Part shown: positions 1 to 8,993 of the stretch, piece after piece
Position numbering within the stretch: position 1 is the first letter of the stretch
Layout of the letters: every line of letters starts with the position of its first letter
Assembly: GCA_944381365.1 (NCBI GenBank)
Contig: CALWKW010000002.1
Span: 321,952 to 385,951 of the forward strand
DNA from: an uncultured Christensenellaceae bacterium
GTDB taxonomy: Bacteria; Bacillota; Clostridia; Christensenellales; UBA3700
Direction: 5' to 3'
Length of the DNA stretch: 64,000 bases
Translations under genes and position numbers: made by a program
Notes under the pieces: model-generated
Database searches by the model: none
Told to the model about the DNA's origin: nothing
The model's input: the letters and a program-made list of their open reading frames with translations, nothing else

Positions 1-647
1 TGTGTGAAGACATAATTCTTTCTGACAAAATAGGAGGCGAGATAAATATCGGCGGCGGAGAATCTTATGCGGTAAGTCTTGTGGCTGACATAACAAAAAT
101 TACCCAACAAAATTATCCCGATATCAAGTTTAATTTCTTCAGCGGCAATACAGACGCCGTATGCGAAAAACTTGACAAGGGACTTATAGACTTCGGCATA
201 CTCATAGAGCCTGCCGATATCTCAAAATATGAATACATACAACTTCCCGTATATGACACTTGGGGACTTCTTATGCGAAAAGACCACCCTCTTAGTCAAA
301 ATCAATTTATCACCGCTTCAGATCTCGAGAATTTGCCGATAATATGCTCTCAACATTCTTTTGCAAAGAGCCATGTGACCTCAAGCCTAGAAATTTCTTT
401 GGACAAACTCAATATAAAAGCTACTTACAATCTTTTGTACAATGCTTCTTTGCTTGTAAAAGCAGGGGTAGGGGCTGCGGTATGCCTTGACAAAATTATA
501 GACACATCGTCCTCTAGCGAACTGTGCTTTGTACCATTCAAACCCGATATAAAATCGAGAATATTCATTGTATGGAAAAAGTATCAGCTTTTTTCAAAAG
601 CATCGCAAATATTTTTGAAAAACCTAAAAGACAATCTTAACATATAA
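1..647 (+). CDS. LysR-family transcriptional regulator, C-terminal part (cut by window start)
   Basis: The open frame is already running at base 3, so the DNA-binding N-terminus lies outside the window. What remains is about 214 residues of a LysR substrate-binding (periplasmic-binding-like) domain: the entry strand INIGGGES, the pattern LDKGLIDFGILIEP, and LMRKDHPLS, all typical of the effector-sensing half. A GTG at 81 is internal, not a start. It ends at TAA and converges on a decarboxylase/cupin gene across a shared hairpin. LysR proteins usually control a divergent neighbour, which here would lie upstream of the window. Its target and ligand cannot be read from the sequence. Confidence 0.9.
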   Translation, partial: CEDIILSDKIGGEINIGGGESYAVSLVADITKITQQNYPDIKFNFFSGNTDAVCEKLDKGLIDFGILIEPADISKYEYIQLPVYDTWGLLMRKDHPLSQNQFITASDLENLPIICSQHSFAKSHVTSSLEISLDKLNIKATYNLLYNASLLVKAGVGAAVCLDKIIDTSSSSELCFVPFKPDIKSRIFIVWKKYQLFSKASQIFLKNLKDNLNI

Positions 648-676
648 AAAATGCACGGTGTAATGCCGTGCATTTT
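648..676. terminator. bidirectional terminator
   Basis: An 11-bp stem (AAAATGCACGG / CCGTGCATTTT) around a 7-nt loop sits between two convergent stop codons. It has A-tract and T-tract flanks on both strands, so it can end the LysR gene and the decarboxylase/cupin gene. Confidence 0.85.
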
Positions 677-678
677 GT

Positions 679-1398
679 CTATCTCAACAAATCGTAGTCT
701 TTATCCGATACAGGCTCCAGCCATTCTGTGGAAGCATCTTCTGCGGGGATTTCTATTGCTATGTGAGAAAACCATTTATCTTTTGCCGCCCCGTGCCAAT
801 GCTTGACTTCGGGAGCGATATATACACTTTGACCTGCCGATAGTTTTTGAGCGTCTTTTCCCCATTCCTGATACCAGCCTTCGCCGTCAACGCACAAGAG
901 TATTTGTCCGCCTTTATGATGAATGTGCCAGTTGTTTCTGCAAGAAGGCTCAAAAGTGACATTTGCTATTTTTATGTCTTTGCTATTCAAAAATTTAAGA
1001 TAGCTTTTTCCTATAAAATAATCCTTATATGCTACATTTTCTTCGCCGAGACCAAACATTGGCAAAAACTTGTTTTCGTCATCCTTATATACTTCTTTTA
1101 CCATAGGAAATACTGCCCATGCGTTTGGCCAGCCTACATAAAAAGCTATGTGCGTGATTATCTCCGCCATCTCGCTTTTCGAAACGCCGTTTTTCTTGGC
1201 ATTTTCTATATGATATCTCAATGAATTGTCTGTGATTCCCTTTGCAATAAGACTTACTACTGTAATAATGCTTCTTTCTTTAAGTCCCAACAAGTCCGTC
1301 CTTGACCATACTTCGCCAAACAAGACATCGTCATTAAGCTCGGCAAATTTGGGAGCGATATCAAAAAGCTTGTCTCTTCCTGCTGTCTGTTTTTCCAT
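679..1398 (-). CDS. carboxymuconolactone decarboxylase-like / cupin fusion protein
   Basis: The protein has 239 residues. Residues about 15-105 form an AhpD/CMD-like helical domain (RSIITVVSLIAKG, then EIITHIAFYVGWPNAW). The CxxC pair of peroxidase-type AhpD is absent, so this is the decarboxylase-like subtype. Residues about 150-225 form a small cupin barrel with metal-ligand-like histidines (WHIHHKGGQ, EVKHWHG). Such fusions are common in anaerobes and are linked to small-molecule or quinone-like redox chemistry; the substrate is not known. The start has an AAGGAG ribosome site just upstream. It is apparently monocistronic. Confidence 0.85.
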   Translation of the reverse strand: MEKQTAGRDKLFDIAPKFAELNDDVLFGEVWSRTDLLGLKERSIITVVSLIAKGITDNSLRYHIENAKKNGVSKSEMAEIITHIAFYVGWPNAWAVFPMVKEVYKDDENKFLPMFGLGEENVAYKDYFIGKSYLKFLNSKDIKIANVTFEPSCRNNWHIHHKGGQILLCVDGEGWYQEWGKDAQKLSAGQSVYIAPEVKHWHGAAKDKWFSHIAIEIPAEDASTEWLEPVSDKDYDLLR

Positions 1399-1510
1399 AT
1401 CTAATCTCCTTTTTGTTTTCTAATTATAAAATATCACAAGCCTACATACTTTTCAAATACCTATTTTGAATACTCGCTATGCAAAACCCGTATCGAAATA
1501 AATTTATCCC

Positions 1511-1551
1511 TTATATATACAATTTAAGCCTTAGGTAAATTGTATATATAA
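1511..1551. repeat. palindromic intergenic repeat, copy 1
   Basis: Perfect 16-bp arms (TTATATATACAATTTA and its complement) flank the 9-nt centre AGCCTTAGG. The next 35 bases (TTAATACTAATAAATATATAATATT and context) are also shared with copy 2. The element lies between the 5' end of the decarboxylase/cupin gene and the 3' end of the GH36 gene. It is one of five copies in the window; there is no T-tract typical of a terminator. Confidence 0.85.
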
Positions 1552-1640
1552 CAATATATTAATACTAATAAATATATAATATTATAATATTAAGTCGAAA
1601 TCTAATCAGACAATTTTAGTTTTATGTTTGTATTGACAAT

Positions 1641-1670
1641 AAAAAAGCACCTGCAAAATGCAAGTGCCTT
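1641..1670 (-). terminator. terminator of the GH36/GPH operon
   Basis: A GCACCTGCA / TGCAAGTGC stem with an A-rich loop is followed, on the minus strand, by TTTTTTATT. It lies just past the stop of the GH36 gene. Confidence 0.8.
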
Positions 1671-1688
1671 TGGGTGTATTATATTTTT

Positions 1689-3332
1689 TTATAATTTTAT
1701 CGTAAAAGTATCCTTTTTGGAATTTTCTTCATACTCGATAGTGAGTACGCCGTCATCATATTCGGCTTTGAATATCTTGGGGATATTTCTGTCAAAGATA
1801 TACTTGATTGTATTTGTTTTGTCGTCATTGTAGTCATCGATATTGTCGGATGTAAACAAAACTTTTCCGCATAGCTTGTTTATCTTTGCAAGGCTCTTTT
1901 TTTGCTGTGCATTCAATCGGATATTCGTATCTCTCAACAAGAACACATCGGGATCATTGCCGAATGCTCTGCCGTCAAGATGTCTTCTGAATACGCTGTT
2001 GAGGATAGCATGCTTTGTAGATACGCCTTCTCTGCTGTCATATTTATTCTTGCCCCAATCAAGACTTACATCAGGTCCTATACGGCAATAATCCACTTTG
2101 CCAAACGCAGGAGCAAGCGGTACGCCGCAGCCGAGTATAAGTTTTTTGCCGCAGCAATCTCTCAGCAAATCCATGGCATCGCACATTATTTCTCCTCTTG
2201 ATTTTCCATACATAGGCACTATGCAGGCACAATAAAGAAAATCGAGTTTTACAAGGTCATATCCCCAATCATTGAGAATTACATCAAAAAACTTTCTTAT
2301 ATATTCTCTTACATTGGGATTGTAAATATCCAATGAATAAAAACCGCCCCAATTTGCTCCGGCTTTTACGAGTTTTCCTTTTTCATCTCTCACTATCCAA
2401 TCGTTGTGCTCTTTGAAGATAAAACAATCTTTTGTGACGGCAAAAGGTGCGAGCCACAATCCTGCGAGCATGTTTTTTTCGTGAATGAGCTTTGACATAG
2501 CTTTCATGCCGTCAGGAAATTTTGATTGTACGCAATTAAGCCAATCGCCTATGGCAAGCTGATATCCGTCATCTATTTGGAATATATCCACCTTTGCATC
2601 TAGTTTGCTTATAGCCTGCAAATCTCTTTCCACAATCTTTTGCGTGATATTGCGATAATAATTATACCAAGTGGTATAGCCCGTAAGAAGAGGTTTTTGT
2701 TTAGGAGTAATGCCCATTGCTTTAAAGTATTCGTCAAAAGCATTGTTGTATTCTCCCGTAAATCTTCCCACATGAAGAAGTAAATTTTTGCCTGCGATTA
2801 TCTTTTTGCCTTTTAAATCTACGGATATGACAATGCGATTTTTTGTGCTGTCAAATTCTATGATAGTATATCCGTTTCTTTCGCTGAGCGAACCAAAGAC
2901 ATCTACCTTGTCGCCTCTTCTTACATATCCGTAAGAAAATCCGTAAAACTTTCCTGTTTCTCTTTTAAAGTTCAAGATAGGCGTATCTCCCGCATTTGCA
3001 ATACCCGTGGATTTTCCTATAGGTCCTCTCAACACTGCCTGCATCAAAGGAGCGGGAGCAAACATCTTTTCGCAAAGAGAATATTCTTTGCTGTCTGTCC
3101 AAGACTGATAACCATTGACATACACCTTGTCCCCTTCTTTGAAATCATAGTCTATTTCCACACTGATTTTGTCTGTTTGACAGGCTTTTTCGCTTATCAC
3201 ATACAAGCTGAGTTCATTGTCTTTTAGCTCAGACTCGATTTTGATATCCGAGTCGCTTGCATTGAAAATTTCTGTCTGTCTTATAGAGAAATAATTGTTT
3301 TTTGAATTATCCGAGATTTTTTGAGAGTTCAT
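1689..3332 (-). CDS. GH36-family alpha-galactosidase
   Basis: A 547-residue glycoside hydrolase of the GH36/melibiase type, expected to release alpha-linked galactose. An N-terminal beta-sandwich (about 20-200) precedes a TIM barrel. The barrel shows TGYTTWYNYYRNIT, FQIDDGYQ, GLWLAPF, the nucleophile Asp364 in YDLVKLDFLY and the likely acid/base Asp421 in RIGPDVSLDW. There is no signal peptide, so it acts in the cytoplasm on imported oligosaccharide. It is shorter than the ~700-residue GH36 enzymes, with a reduced C-terminal sheet. Its start overlaps the upstream transporter gene by 26 bp and has an AGGAG site, indicating translational coupling. The divergent AraC gene probably controls the pair. 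Exact substrate (melibiose or raffinose type) is inferred. Confidence 0.87.
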   Translation of the reverse strand: MNSQKISDNSKNNYFSIRQTEIFNASDSDIKIESELKDNELSLYVISEKACQTDKISVEIDYDFKEGDKVYVNGYQSWTDSKEYSLCEKMFAPAPLMQAVLRGPIGKSTGIANAGDTPILNFKRETGKFYGFSYGYVRRGDKVDVFGSLSERNGYTIIEFDSTKNRIVISVDLKGKKIIAGKNLLLHVGRFTGEYNNAFDEYFKAMGITPKQKPLLTGYTTWYNYYRNITQKIVERDLQAISKLDAKVDIFQIDDGYQLAIGDWLNCVQSKFPDGMKAMSKLIHEKNMLAGLWLAPFAVTKDCFIFKEHNDWIVRDEKGKLVKAGANWGGFYSLDIYNPNVREYIRKFFDVILNDWGYDLVKLDFLYCACIVPMYGKSRGEIMCDAMDLLRDCCGKKLILGCGVPLAPAFGKVDYCRIGPDVSLDWGKNKYDSREGVSTKHAILNSVFRRHLDGRAFGNDPDVFLLRDTNIRLNAQQKKSLAKINKLCGKVLFTSDNIDDYNDDKTNTIKYIFDRNIPKIFKAEYDDGVLTIEYEENSKKDTFTIKL

Positions 3333-5247
3333 TTTCGTTCTCCTTGTTGTTTTCTTTTATAATCATATCCTCAAAAGCCTCTCTGGCAAGAATACGCAAA
3401 TATGCTTTTTCTCCGTTTGCCTTTCTTTCGGCTATGTTCTGAGCAATAAATTCTTTTTTCCTTTTTCTGAATGCTTTTCTGTCTTCTGCAAGATTTTTGA
3501 GCTTTTGCTTTAGCTGTTGTTGTCTTGCATCGTTGTATTGTTTTTTCTTTTCGGCGACAGCTTTTTTGATTTGCTTTTTATTTATTCCCTGCTCTTGCAT
3601 GGATTTTTGCATTTCATCAAGGCTGTCATAAAAATCTTGTTTTTCTTTGATTGCCGCTTGTCTTCGTGCCTCGGCTTCGTCTTTTGCCTGTTGCAATTTC
3701 TTTTTGTCAAGCAAATGCTCTTCTTCCAATTCCTCAAGATGCTTTTCGTAAGCTGCTTTAATTTCTTCTTCGCTCATGCCTTCGAAATTTCCTGCTTGAA
3801 CAAACTTTTTGTATTCGAGTCTTTCTCTTATTTCTACCATATCTTTTGCTTTAAGATTGCAGAAGAGATAAGGCAACGCAGCAAGTCCGCCTGCTATCAT
3901 AACGACTATTACCACCCACTCTATTATAGGCTCTCTTACGCTTGCTTCTTTGAGTATGCTGTAATCGGTAAGTCCTGTTTCGGGATTTGCCACAAGACCG
4001 AAATGCTCATAAATAAATGAGAATACTACCGTGGACATAATCGTGCCTATCGTGGTAATCATAAGCATGAAATTCTGAGCAAAGCCTTCGAGTCTCGTGC
4101 CGTACTTGTCCTGATGATAATCAAGTCCGTCTGACAAAATGCTGGTCTGAATCACATATTGAGGACCTTGTGCAAAATTGTACAAGAATGTTGCAATTAC
4201 ATAAAAAGCAAAACCTTTTTTGAATGTAAAGAACATCAAAAGTGCCATTACGCAGTTGAGAAAATGCGTGAAGAATGCCGCATTTTTTCGTCCCATTTTT
4301 TTCATAAGCAAGGGTGCAAGTATGATGCCAGGGGTAAATCCGACAGATACTATCGTCTGCACAATTCCTAGTACCGAAGAATTTCCAAGTTGATATGTAC
4401 ATACCCAAGCAAGCAAAACGGATATACCGCCCTTGAAACCGTCAAAGAATTTGGATATCGATACAATCCAGAAATATCTGTTTTTACCAAGCTCCTTCAT
4501 GCCTTTGAAAAATGAAATCTTGTTTTCGCTTTGTCTTGATTCGAGCACTCTTTCCCTTGTATTGTACATACACAAAAGACCGAGCAAAAATCCGCTTATT
4601 GCAAAAATCGGCACGAATATTCTGTATGTCATGATATTTTCCATACAGTCTTTTCCAAAAAAGAGTCCCGCAAGAGTGGGCAACAAAAATTGTATTATGC
4701 TTGGACCGAGATTGGCAAGAAGCTCGGATATGCTGAGAATTCTTGTTCGCTCCTGCGAATTGGGCGTGATAATCTGGGATATGCCCATATATGAGTTGTT
4801 GTAGACAGGCTGTGTAATCGTGACAAGATTTATGAGTATGCCCACCAGCACCGTTTTGACAAGCGGCGAAGCATCCAAAGGTATGTACGCAAGTCCTATC
4901 AATCCTATGACCGTAGGAATTCCCGCCCACAATAAATATGGTCTGAATTTGCCTATTTTAGTATGAGTATTGTCTACTATCATACTGACAAAAGGCGTCT
5001 TTATTATACTGATTATGTTTGTGATAATCGTGAGTATAACAAAGTGTCTGGGGCTCAGTCCGTACACTGCTCCGAAAAGCATACAAGTAGAAGCCAGCGT
5101 CATATAGGACAATATCGAGCCTAAGCTCTTGATACCCATTCCGCCTACACTAAAATAGAATACTTCTTTATAGGATACATATTCATGTTTGCGTGGCTTT
5201 TCCCAAAAACTGCGAATGTCATACATCGCATTGCTTAATTTTCCCAT
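3307..5247 (-). CDS. GPH-family sugar transporter with long charged C-terminal tail
   Basis: The first ~460 residues form a 12-helix MFS transporter of the glycoside-pentoside-hexuronide:cation symporter family (GMGIKSLGSILSY near the N-terminus; DNTHTKIGKFRPYLLWAG after helix 2, the family's loop signature). It probably imports the alpha-galactoside cleaved by the overlapping downstream GH36 enzyme. Residues about 470-646 are a highly charged, Lys/Glu/Gln-rich stretch predicted to be a cytoplasmic coiled coil. That makes the protein roughly 180 residues longer than ordinary GPH carriers. The tail has no recognised domain (it is not the PTS EIIA-like domain of LacS). It is the first gene of the operon, transcribed divergently from an AraC regulator. 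Confidence 0.87.
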   Translation of the reverse strand: MGKLSNAMYDIRSFWEKPRKHEYVSYKEVFYFSVGGMGIKSLGSILSYMTLASTCMLFGAVYGLSPRHFVILTIITNIISIIKTPFVSMIVDNTHTKIGKFRPYLLWAGIPTVIGLIGLAYIPLDASPLVKTVLVGILINLVTITQPVYNNSYMGISQIITPNSQERTRILSISELLANLGPSIIQFLLPTLAGLFFGKDCMENIMTYRIFVPIFAISGFLLGLLCMYNTRERVLESRQSENKISFFKGMKELGKNRYFWIVSISKFFDGFKGGISVLLAWVCTYQLGNSSVLGIVQTIVSVGFTPGIILAPLLMKKMGRKNAAFFTHFLNCVMALLMFFTFKKGFAFYVIATFLYNFAQGPQYVIQTSILSDGLDYHQDKYGTRLEGFAQNFMLMITTIGTIMSTVVFSFIYEHFGLVANPETGLTDYSILKEASVREPIIEWVVIVVMIAGGLAALPYLFCNLKAKDMVEIRERLEYKKFVQAGNFEGMSEEEIKAAYEKHLEELEEEHLLDKKKLQQAKDEAEARRQAAIKEKQDFYDSLDEMQKSMQEQGINKKQIKKAVAEKKKQYNDARQQQLKQKLKNLAEDRKAFRKRKKEFIAQNIAERKANGEKAYLRILAREAFEDMIIKENNKENENELSKNLG

Positions 5248-5285
5248 AATTCCCTTACCTATGTGTTGAAAATCAACCTTAATTG

Positions 5286-5304
5286 TGATATTATCATTAT
5301 ATCA
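5286..5304. promoter_or_regulatory. overlapping divergent promoters / dyad between transporter and AraC genes
   Basis: The dyad TGATAT-7-ATATCA contains an extended -10 on each strand: TGATATTAT reading towards the AraC gene and TGATATAAT reading towards the transporter. The two promoters would occupy the same DNA, so use of one should exclude the other. No good -35 is seen on either side, as expected for activator-dependent or extended -10 promoters. Confidence 0.5.
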
Positions 5305-5339
5305 TACAACAATTTATGATATTAATAGGGAAAACAATT

Positions 5340-6176
5340 ATGAATGTTAAAAAAATCAACCTTTGCGACCAAGCGACAGATTTGTGGAATTTCTACAATC
5401 CTAAGATGCCTTTTTTCGTGGGCATGATAGGATTTTCCGATTGTCGCAAGTATAATGACAAGAACTATTATGTCGAGAGAAAAAACTCCCAGCTTCTTGC
5501 CATTGAATACATAAAAGAAGGCGAAGGATTTTTGGAAATAAACGATACAACCTATCATTTAAAGGCAAACAGCCTTGTCATTCTCAAAAAACATTCTTCA
5601 CACAAATATTATCCTTCTTCTGACAATCTGTGGGTAAAAGAATGGATAGTCCTTGACGGAGAACTCGCTCACAAAATGATAGATTGGTATATAGGCGATG
5701 TGCCTTGTATAGAAAATTACAATGCCGATTACTTCTTTACGGCATTAAAAGACTTGCATGTCAAATACAAAAACGATTATGAATCTTTTATAAGATATGC
5801 CACCTTGCTCTTTTCGAGTTTTATGATTGATATAGATGTGTTTTTAAAACACAATACATTCTCTATCGCCGACAAAATCAAGTCAATGATAGATTTTTCT
5901 TCATCAAATCTATCCGTAAAGGACATTGCCGATAAATTGCACTATTCAGTCAACTATGTTATAAGAACTTTTAAAAGCAGATTCGGCTGTACTCCCGCAA
6001 AATATCATATCCAGCGAAAAATAGATTTGGCAATGCTCTACCTAAGGACGAGTGATGAAAGCATAAGCGACATATCAGACAACCTTAATTTTATAGACCA
6101 ACATTATTTTTCCAATGTCTTTAAAAATTATACGGGGCTCACTCCCTCGCAGTACAGAGCAAAATTCAGAAAATGA
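5340..6176 (+). CDS. AraC-family regulator of the alpha-galactoside genes
   Basis: A 278-residue regulator with an N-terminal cupin-like sugar-sensing domain (about 15-150: IKEGEGFLEIN, LVILKKHSSHKYYP) and a C-terminal AraC double helix-turn-helix (SVKDIADKLHYSVNYVIRTF; then ISDISDNLNFIDQHYFSNVF and GLTPSQYRAKF). The ATG at 5340 is preferred over the one at 5316 because AGGGA lies a suitable distance upstream; the earlier ATG lacks a ribosome site and is close to the predicted promoter. Its divergent placement argues that it senses a galactoside and activates the GPH transporter/GH36 operon. That target is inferred from context only. Confidence 0.88.
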   Translation: MNVKKINLCDQATDLWNFYNPKMPFFVGMIGFSDCRKYNDKNYYVERKNSQLLAIEYIKEGEGFLEINDTTYHLKANSLVILKKHSSHKYYPSSDNLWVKEWIVLDGELAHKMIDWYIGDVPCIENYNADYFFTALKDLHVKYKNDYESFIRYATLLFSSFMIDIDVFLKHNTFSIADKIKSMIDFSSSNLSVKDIADKLHYSVNYVIRTFKSRFGCTPAKYHIQRKIDLAMLYLRTSDESISDISDNLNFIDQHYFSNVFKNYTGLTPSQYRAKFRK

Positions 6177-6220
6177 TTTTTCAAAATTTTAAAAATATTT
6201 TATCAAACTATCAAAAACAA

Positions 6221-6249
6221 AAAAAAGCCGATATCAACTCGGCTTTTTT
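6221..6249. terminator. bidirectional terminator
   Basis: A perfect 11-bp stem AAAAAAGCCGA / TCGGCTTTTTT with a 7-nt loop lies between the convergent AraC and ABC permease genes. It has a T-tract on either strand. Confidence 0.9.
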
Positions 6250-6256
6250 AAATCGC

Positions 6257-7264
6257 TTATCTGCTGTAATCGGCTTTTTTAGATACGACTTTTGATATTA
6301 CAATCATAGCTATTACCGCAACAATCAACGGTATGAAATATAAACAATATTTTATCTCATATACTTCGGCATTGAAAAGCATAATATATCCTGCTTGCAA
6401 AAAATCTTTTAAAGCACAAATGTCTTTGTTTAAAATACTTGTCATAAATACAGAAACAGCAAAAAGCAAAAACATTGTGCACAATCCTATTATCGGATTT
6501 TTTACTGCTACTGCAAAATAATAGATGAATGTATATGTCAAAACAAGCATTATAGTCTGGCTTGACAATACAATCAAAAAGAATTCAAAATAATTTATGT
6601 CAAAAAGTTTCTCTCCCAAAAAATAAAGAAGATGCTTAGGGCTGTATTTTAAAAATTGAAGACCAAACAATGCTACAAGGATATAATATATCAAGGAAAA
6701 TCCGACCAACATTGACAGCGAAACCAAAAACTTTCTGTCTATTATTTTGTTTCTTTTTTCTCCTGTCGTATATACGAATATAGAAGTTTTTTTATATGTA
6801 TCCGCTGTCTGATAACAGCTTCCCAAAAGAATACAGGCAGATATTGCAAAAACCACAAAAGCTATTGTATAAGAATATAGATAATTGAATGTCGTATATT
6901 TCCCGTTTGTAAACACATTTGCTCCATCAATCACTTGGTCAAACTGAAGATTGTTGTCAAGACAAAATTTTAGAATGCTTACTCTTTTATAGAGCATATC
7001 CTTGTTGTTTCCGATTGCGATATCGTCATCGCTTACAGCCTCTTGGCTTTTATAAAGCTGGAGATAATAATCATATTGAGCTTGCAATTCCTCTCTATTT
7101 TCATAAAAATCCACATACTCTGAAAAATGGCTGTACATGCTTTCATCATTTCCGCCCGAATTTTTGAAAGTCATATATCCGCTTATCAATACAAATATCA
7201 ATACCGGCAATAAAAACAAGAGATATTTCCTTGTGAAAAAATGTATATATTCTTTTTTTATCAT
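6257..7264 (-). CDS. ABC-2-type transporter permease
   Basis: A 335-residue membrane protein. There is one helix near residues 13-30, an external loop of about 100 residues, then five helices (near 130-150, 180-200, 235-255, 265-285, 305-325), the layout of ABC-2 permeases paired with a separate ATPase. The ATG overlaps the stop of the ATPase gene (ATGA), so the two are translationally coupled. With the lipoprotein at the head of the operon, the set looks like an exporter or a lipid/peptide-handling complex. No specific substrate is indicated; bacitracin-type or lantibiotic-immunity exporters have a similar gene order, but no diagnostic motif supports that. Confidence 0.75.
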   Translation of the reverse strand: MIKKEYIHFFTRKYLLFLLPVLIFVLISGYMTFKNSGGNDESMYSHFSEYVDFYENREELQAQYDYYLQLYKSQEAVSDDDIAIGNNKDMLYKRVSILKFCLDNNLQFDQVIDGANVFTNGKYTTFNYLYSYTIAFVVFAISACILLGSCYQTADTYKKTSIFVYTTGEKRNKIIDRKFLVSLSMLVGFSLIYYILVALFGLQFLKYSPKHLLYFLGEKLFDINYFEFFLIVLSSQTIMLVLTYTFIYYFAVAVKNPIIGLCTMFLLFAVSVFMTSILNKDICALKDFLQAGYIMLFNAEVYEIKYCLYFIPLIVAVIAMIVISKVVSKKADYSR

Positions 7265-8133
7265 AAACTTTTCTCCATTTCCAGATACAATTCTTTTATA
7301 GAAAAAGTTATGTCTTCAGCCTTTATAAATTCAAAAGGCTTCAACAAATCTATTATCTCATAAAAAGTATATTTGCCTTGAGAAAAAACTCTCAACATAT
7401 CATCTTCTCTCTCGTATTTTATTTTTTGACAAATCAAAAAATTTTCTGCTTTGTCGGCATCGCCTTTGTTCGCAAACTCAAACAAAATTTTATCGCCCGC
7501 TTTATTCTTGGGAAGGACGAACTTATGTATTCGACAATTTTTCATAAGATAAATATTGTCGACAGCTTTTTGAGATATGTCAAGCTGATGAGAAGTGAGA
7601 ATTATTGTTAGGCCTTTGTTGTGACAATGATTTATCAACTTTATCGCCTTTTCTACGCTTATTATATCCAGCCCGTTGAAAGGTTCGTCCAAAATAACTG
7701 CTTTTTTACCTTTGACGCAAGCAAGCAATATCCCCAATTTTTGTCGCATACCCAAAGAATACGACCTATACTTTTTATCAAGTATATCTTTTATGCCCAT
7801 TATGTCTGCATACTCTTCCAATAAAGCAGTGTCATCACAAAAATATTCAATATTTTTTCTTCCTGTCATTTCATTGTAAAAAACAGGGTTTTCTATTATC
7901 AATCCTATATCTTTGAGAATTGAGGGATTCTTTTTTAGATTTTGATTTTCGATTTGGATTTCGCCTTTATAATCCACAAGATTCGTCATACACTTCAAAA
8001 GAGTGCTTTTCCCGCTTCCGTTGGCTCCGAAAAAGCCATAAGATTGTCCTTTTTCCAAATCAAGCGAATCTATATCGAGCACAAGCTTTTTCCCGTAATA
8101 TTTTTTAAGATTGAGAATTTTTATATGCGTCAT
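7261..8133 (-). CDS. ABC transporter ATP-binding protein
   Basis: A 290-residue ATPase with Walker A GANGSGKS at 36-43, signature SLGMRQK near 126, Walker B AVILDE ending at 150 and the switch His in LTSHQLD. The N-terminal ~210 residues are the nucleotide-binding domain; the rest is a small C-terminal extension as in drug/antibiotic exporter ATPases (CcmA/BcrA type). It overlaps the upstream lipoprotein gene by 29 bp and the permease gene by 4 bp, forming a tight three-gene operon. Confidence 0.92.
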   Translation of the reverse strand: MTHIKILNLKKYYGKKLVLDIDSLDLEKGQSYGFFGANGSGKSTLLKCMTNLVDYKGEIQIENQNLKKNPSILKDIGLIIENPVFYNEMTGRKNIEYFCDDTALLEEYADIMGIKDILDKKYRSYSLGMRQKLGILLACVKGKKAVILDEPFNGLDIISVEKAIKLINHCHNKGLTIILTSHQLDISQKAVDNIYLMKNCRIHKFVLPKNKAGDKILFEFANKGDADKAENFLICQKIKYEREDDMLRVFSQGKYTFYEIIDLLKPFEFIKAEDITFSIKELYLEMEKSL

Positions 8134-8854
8134 CGCTTACCTCACACTCATCTGAAAAAGTAATTGTCTTGTCAACATCGTTGTACTCAAAAGATATTGT
8201 TCCGTTTCCCATTATAAGCATATCGAAATTGACGCAAAAACAATTTATATACATTGTCTTAAGACTGTCGTCAAAGCTTTTTAGAGCTATACAATCTTTG
8301 AGCTCTTCCCAATCATACAAGACTTTATAAGGCGTGTTTAATTCATCAATCTCGATATCAGACGCAAATATATATTCGGGAAGACTTATAGAAATACTTG
8401 TGCCGTCTTTGTCTTTGCCGACAATTTTTATATAAGGAACAAACATAAAATAAAAATATTTGTCCAATACCTTTCTGCATATCCAATAATTTTCTCCGTC
8501 CGACAATACCGCACATTTATCGCCGATATGGAAATTCTTGGAAAAATCTTTTTGGAAATTATAGCAATCCTTGAGCTCTATTTCCCCAAGATAAAATTCA
8601 CTTGATTTTATAAAATCCTCAAACTTATCTGCATCGTCTTTCAAGACTTCGACAATTTGCAATTTGTCTTCAGAAGAAAATGCCGTTACTTCAAACGAGC
8701 CTATCTCCAATCTCACTCCCTGATTTTCGCCGATTAATATGATAGGCACATTCTCAGTTTTCGGCTTGGCACAGCCAGCCATAAAAAAACTGCTCAACAA
8801 AATGGTAAAAAGAATAAAAACAAATACAGTTCTGAATCCAAAGTGTTTTTTCAT
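8105..8854 (-). CDS. lipoprotein encoded with an ABC transporter
   Basis: The 249-residue precursor has a positively charged start (MKKHFGFR), a hydrophobic core and the lipobox FMAGC, so it should be cleaved and lipid-anchored at the outer membrane face. The mature part is mostly beta-strand with Asp/Glu-rich turns; I recognise no family. Its 3' end overlaps the ATPase gene by 29 bp, which implies a shared function with the transporter, perhaps as an extracellular sensing or receiving subunit (inference). Confidence 0.8.
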   Translation of the reverse strand: MKKHFGFRTVFVFILFTILLSSFFMAGCAKPKTENVPIILIGENQGVRLEIGSFEVTAFSSEDKLQIVEVLKDDADKFEDFIKSSEFYLGEIELKDCYNFQKDFSKNFHIGDKCAVLSDGENYWICRKVLDKYFYFMFVPYIKIVGKDKDGTSISISLPEYIFASDIEIDELNTPYKVLYDWEELKDCIALKSFDDSLKTMYINCFCVNFDMLIMGNGTISFEYNDVDKTITFSDECEVSDDAYKNSQS

Positions 8855-8883
8855 AATATCGCCCTAATTTTATAATTTATAGT

Positions 8884-8912
8884 ATTATAACACATATTTT
8901 ATTTTTATTCAA
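8884..8912 (-). promoter_or_regulatory. SigA-type promoter of the lipoprotein-ABC operon
   Basis: On the minus strand TTGAAT, a 17-bp spacer and TATAAT precede the lipoprotein start codon by about 30 bases. Confidence 0.7.
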
Positions 8913-8952
8913 TATCAAATCAAAAAAATTCAGCAAATCGCCATAAATTTCC

Positions 8953-8993
8953 TTATATATACAATTTAAGCCTTAGGTAAATTGTATATATAA
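8953..8993. repeat. palindromic intergenic repeat, copy 2
   Basis: It has the same 16-bp arms and AGCCTTAGG centre as copy 1. The similarity continues for about 35 bases to the right (TTAATACTAATAAATATATAATATT), so copies 1 and 2 form a ~75-bp element. It lies between two divergent lipoprotein genes. Confidence 0.85.
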
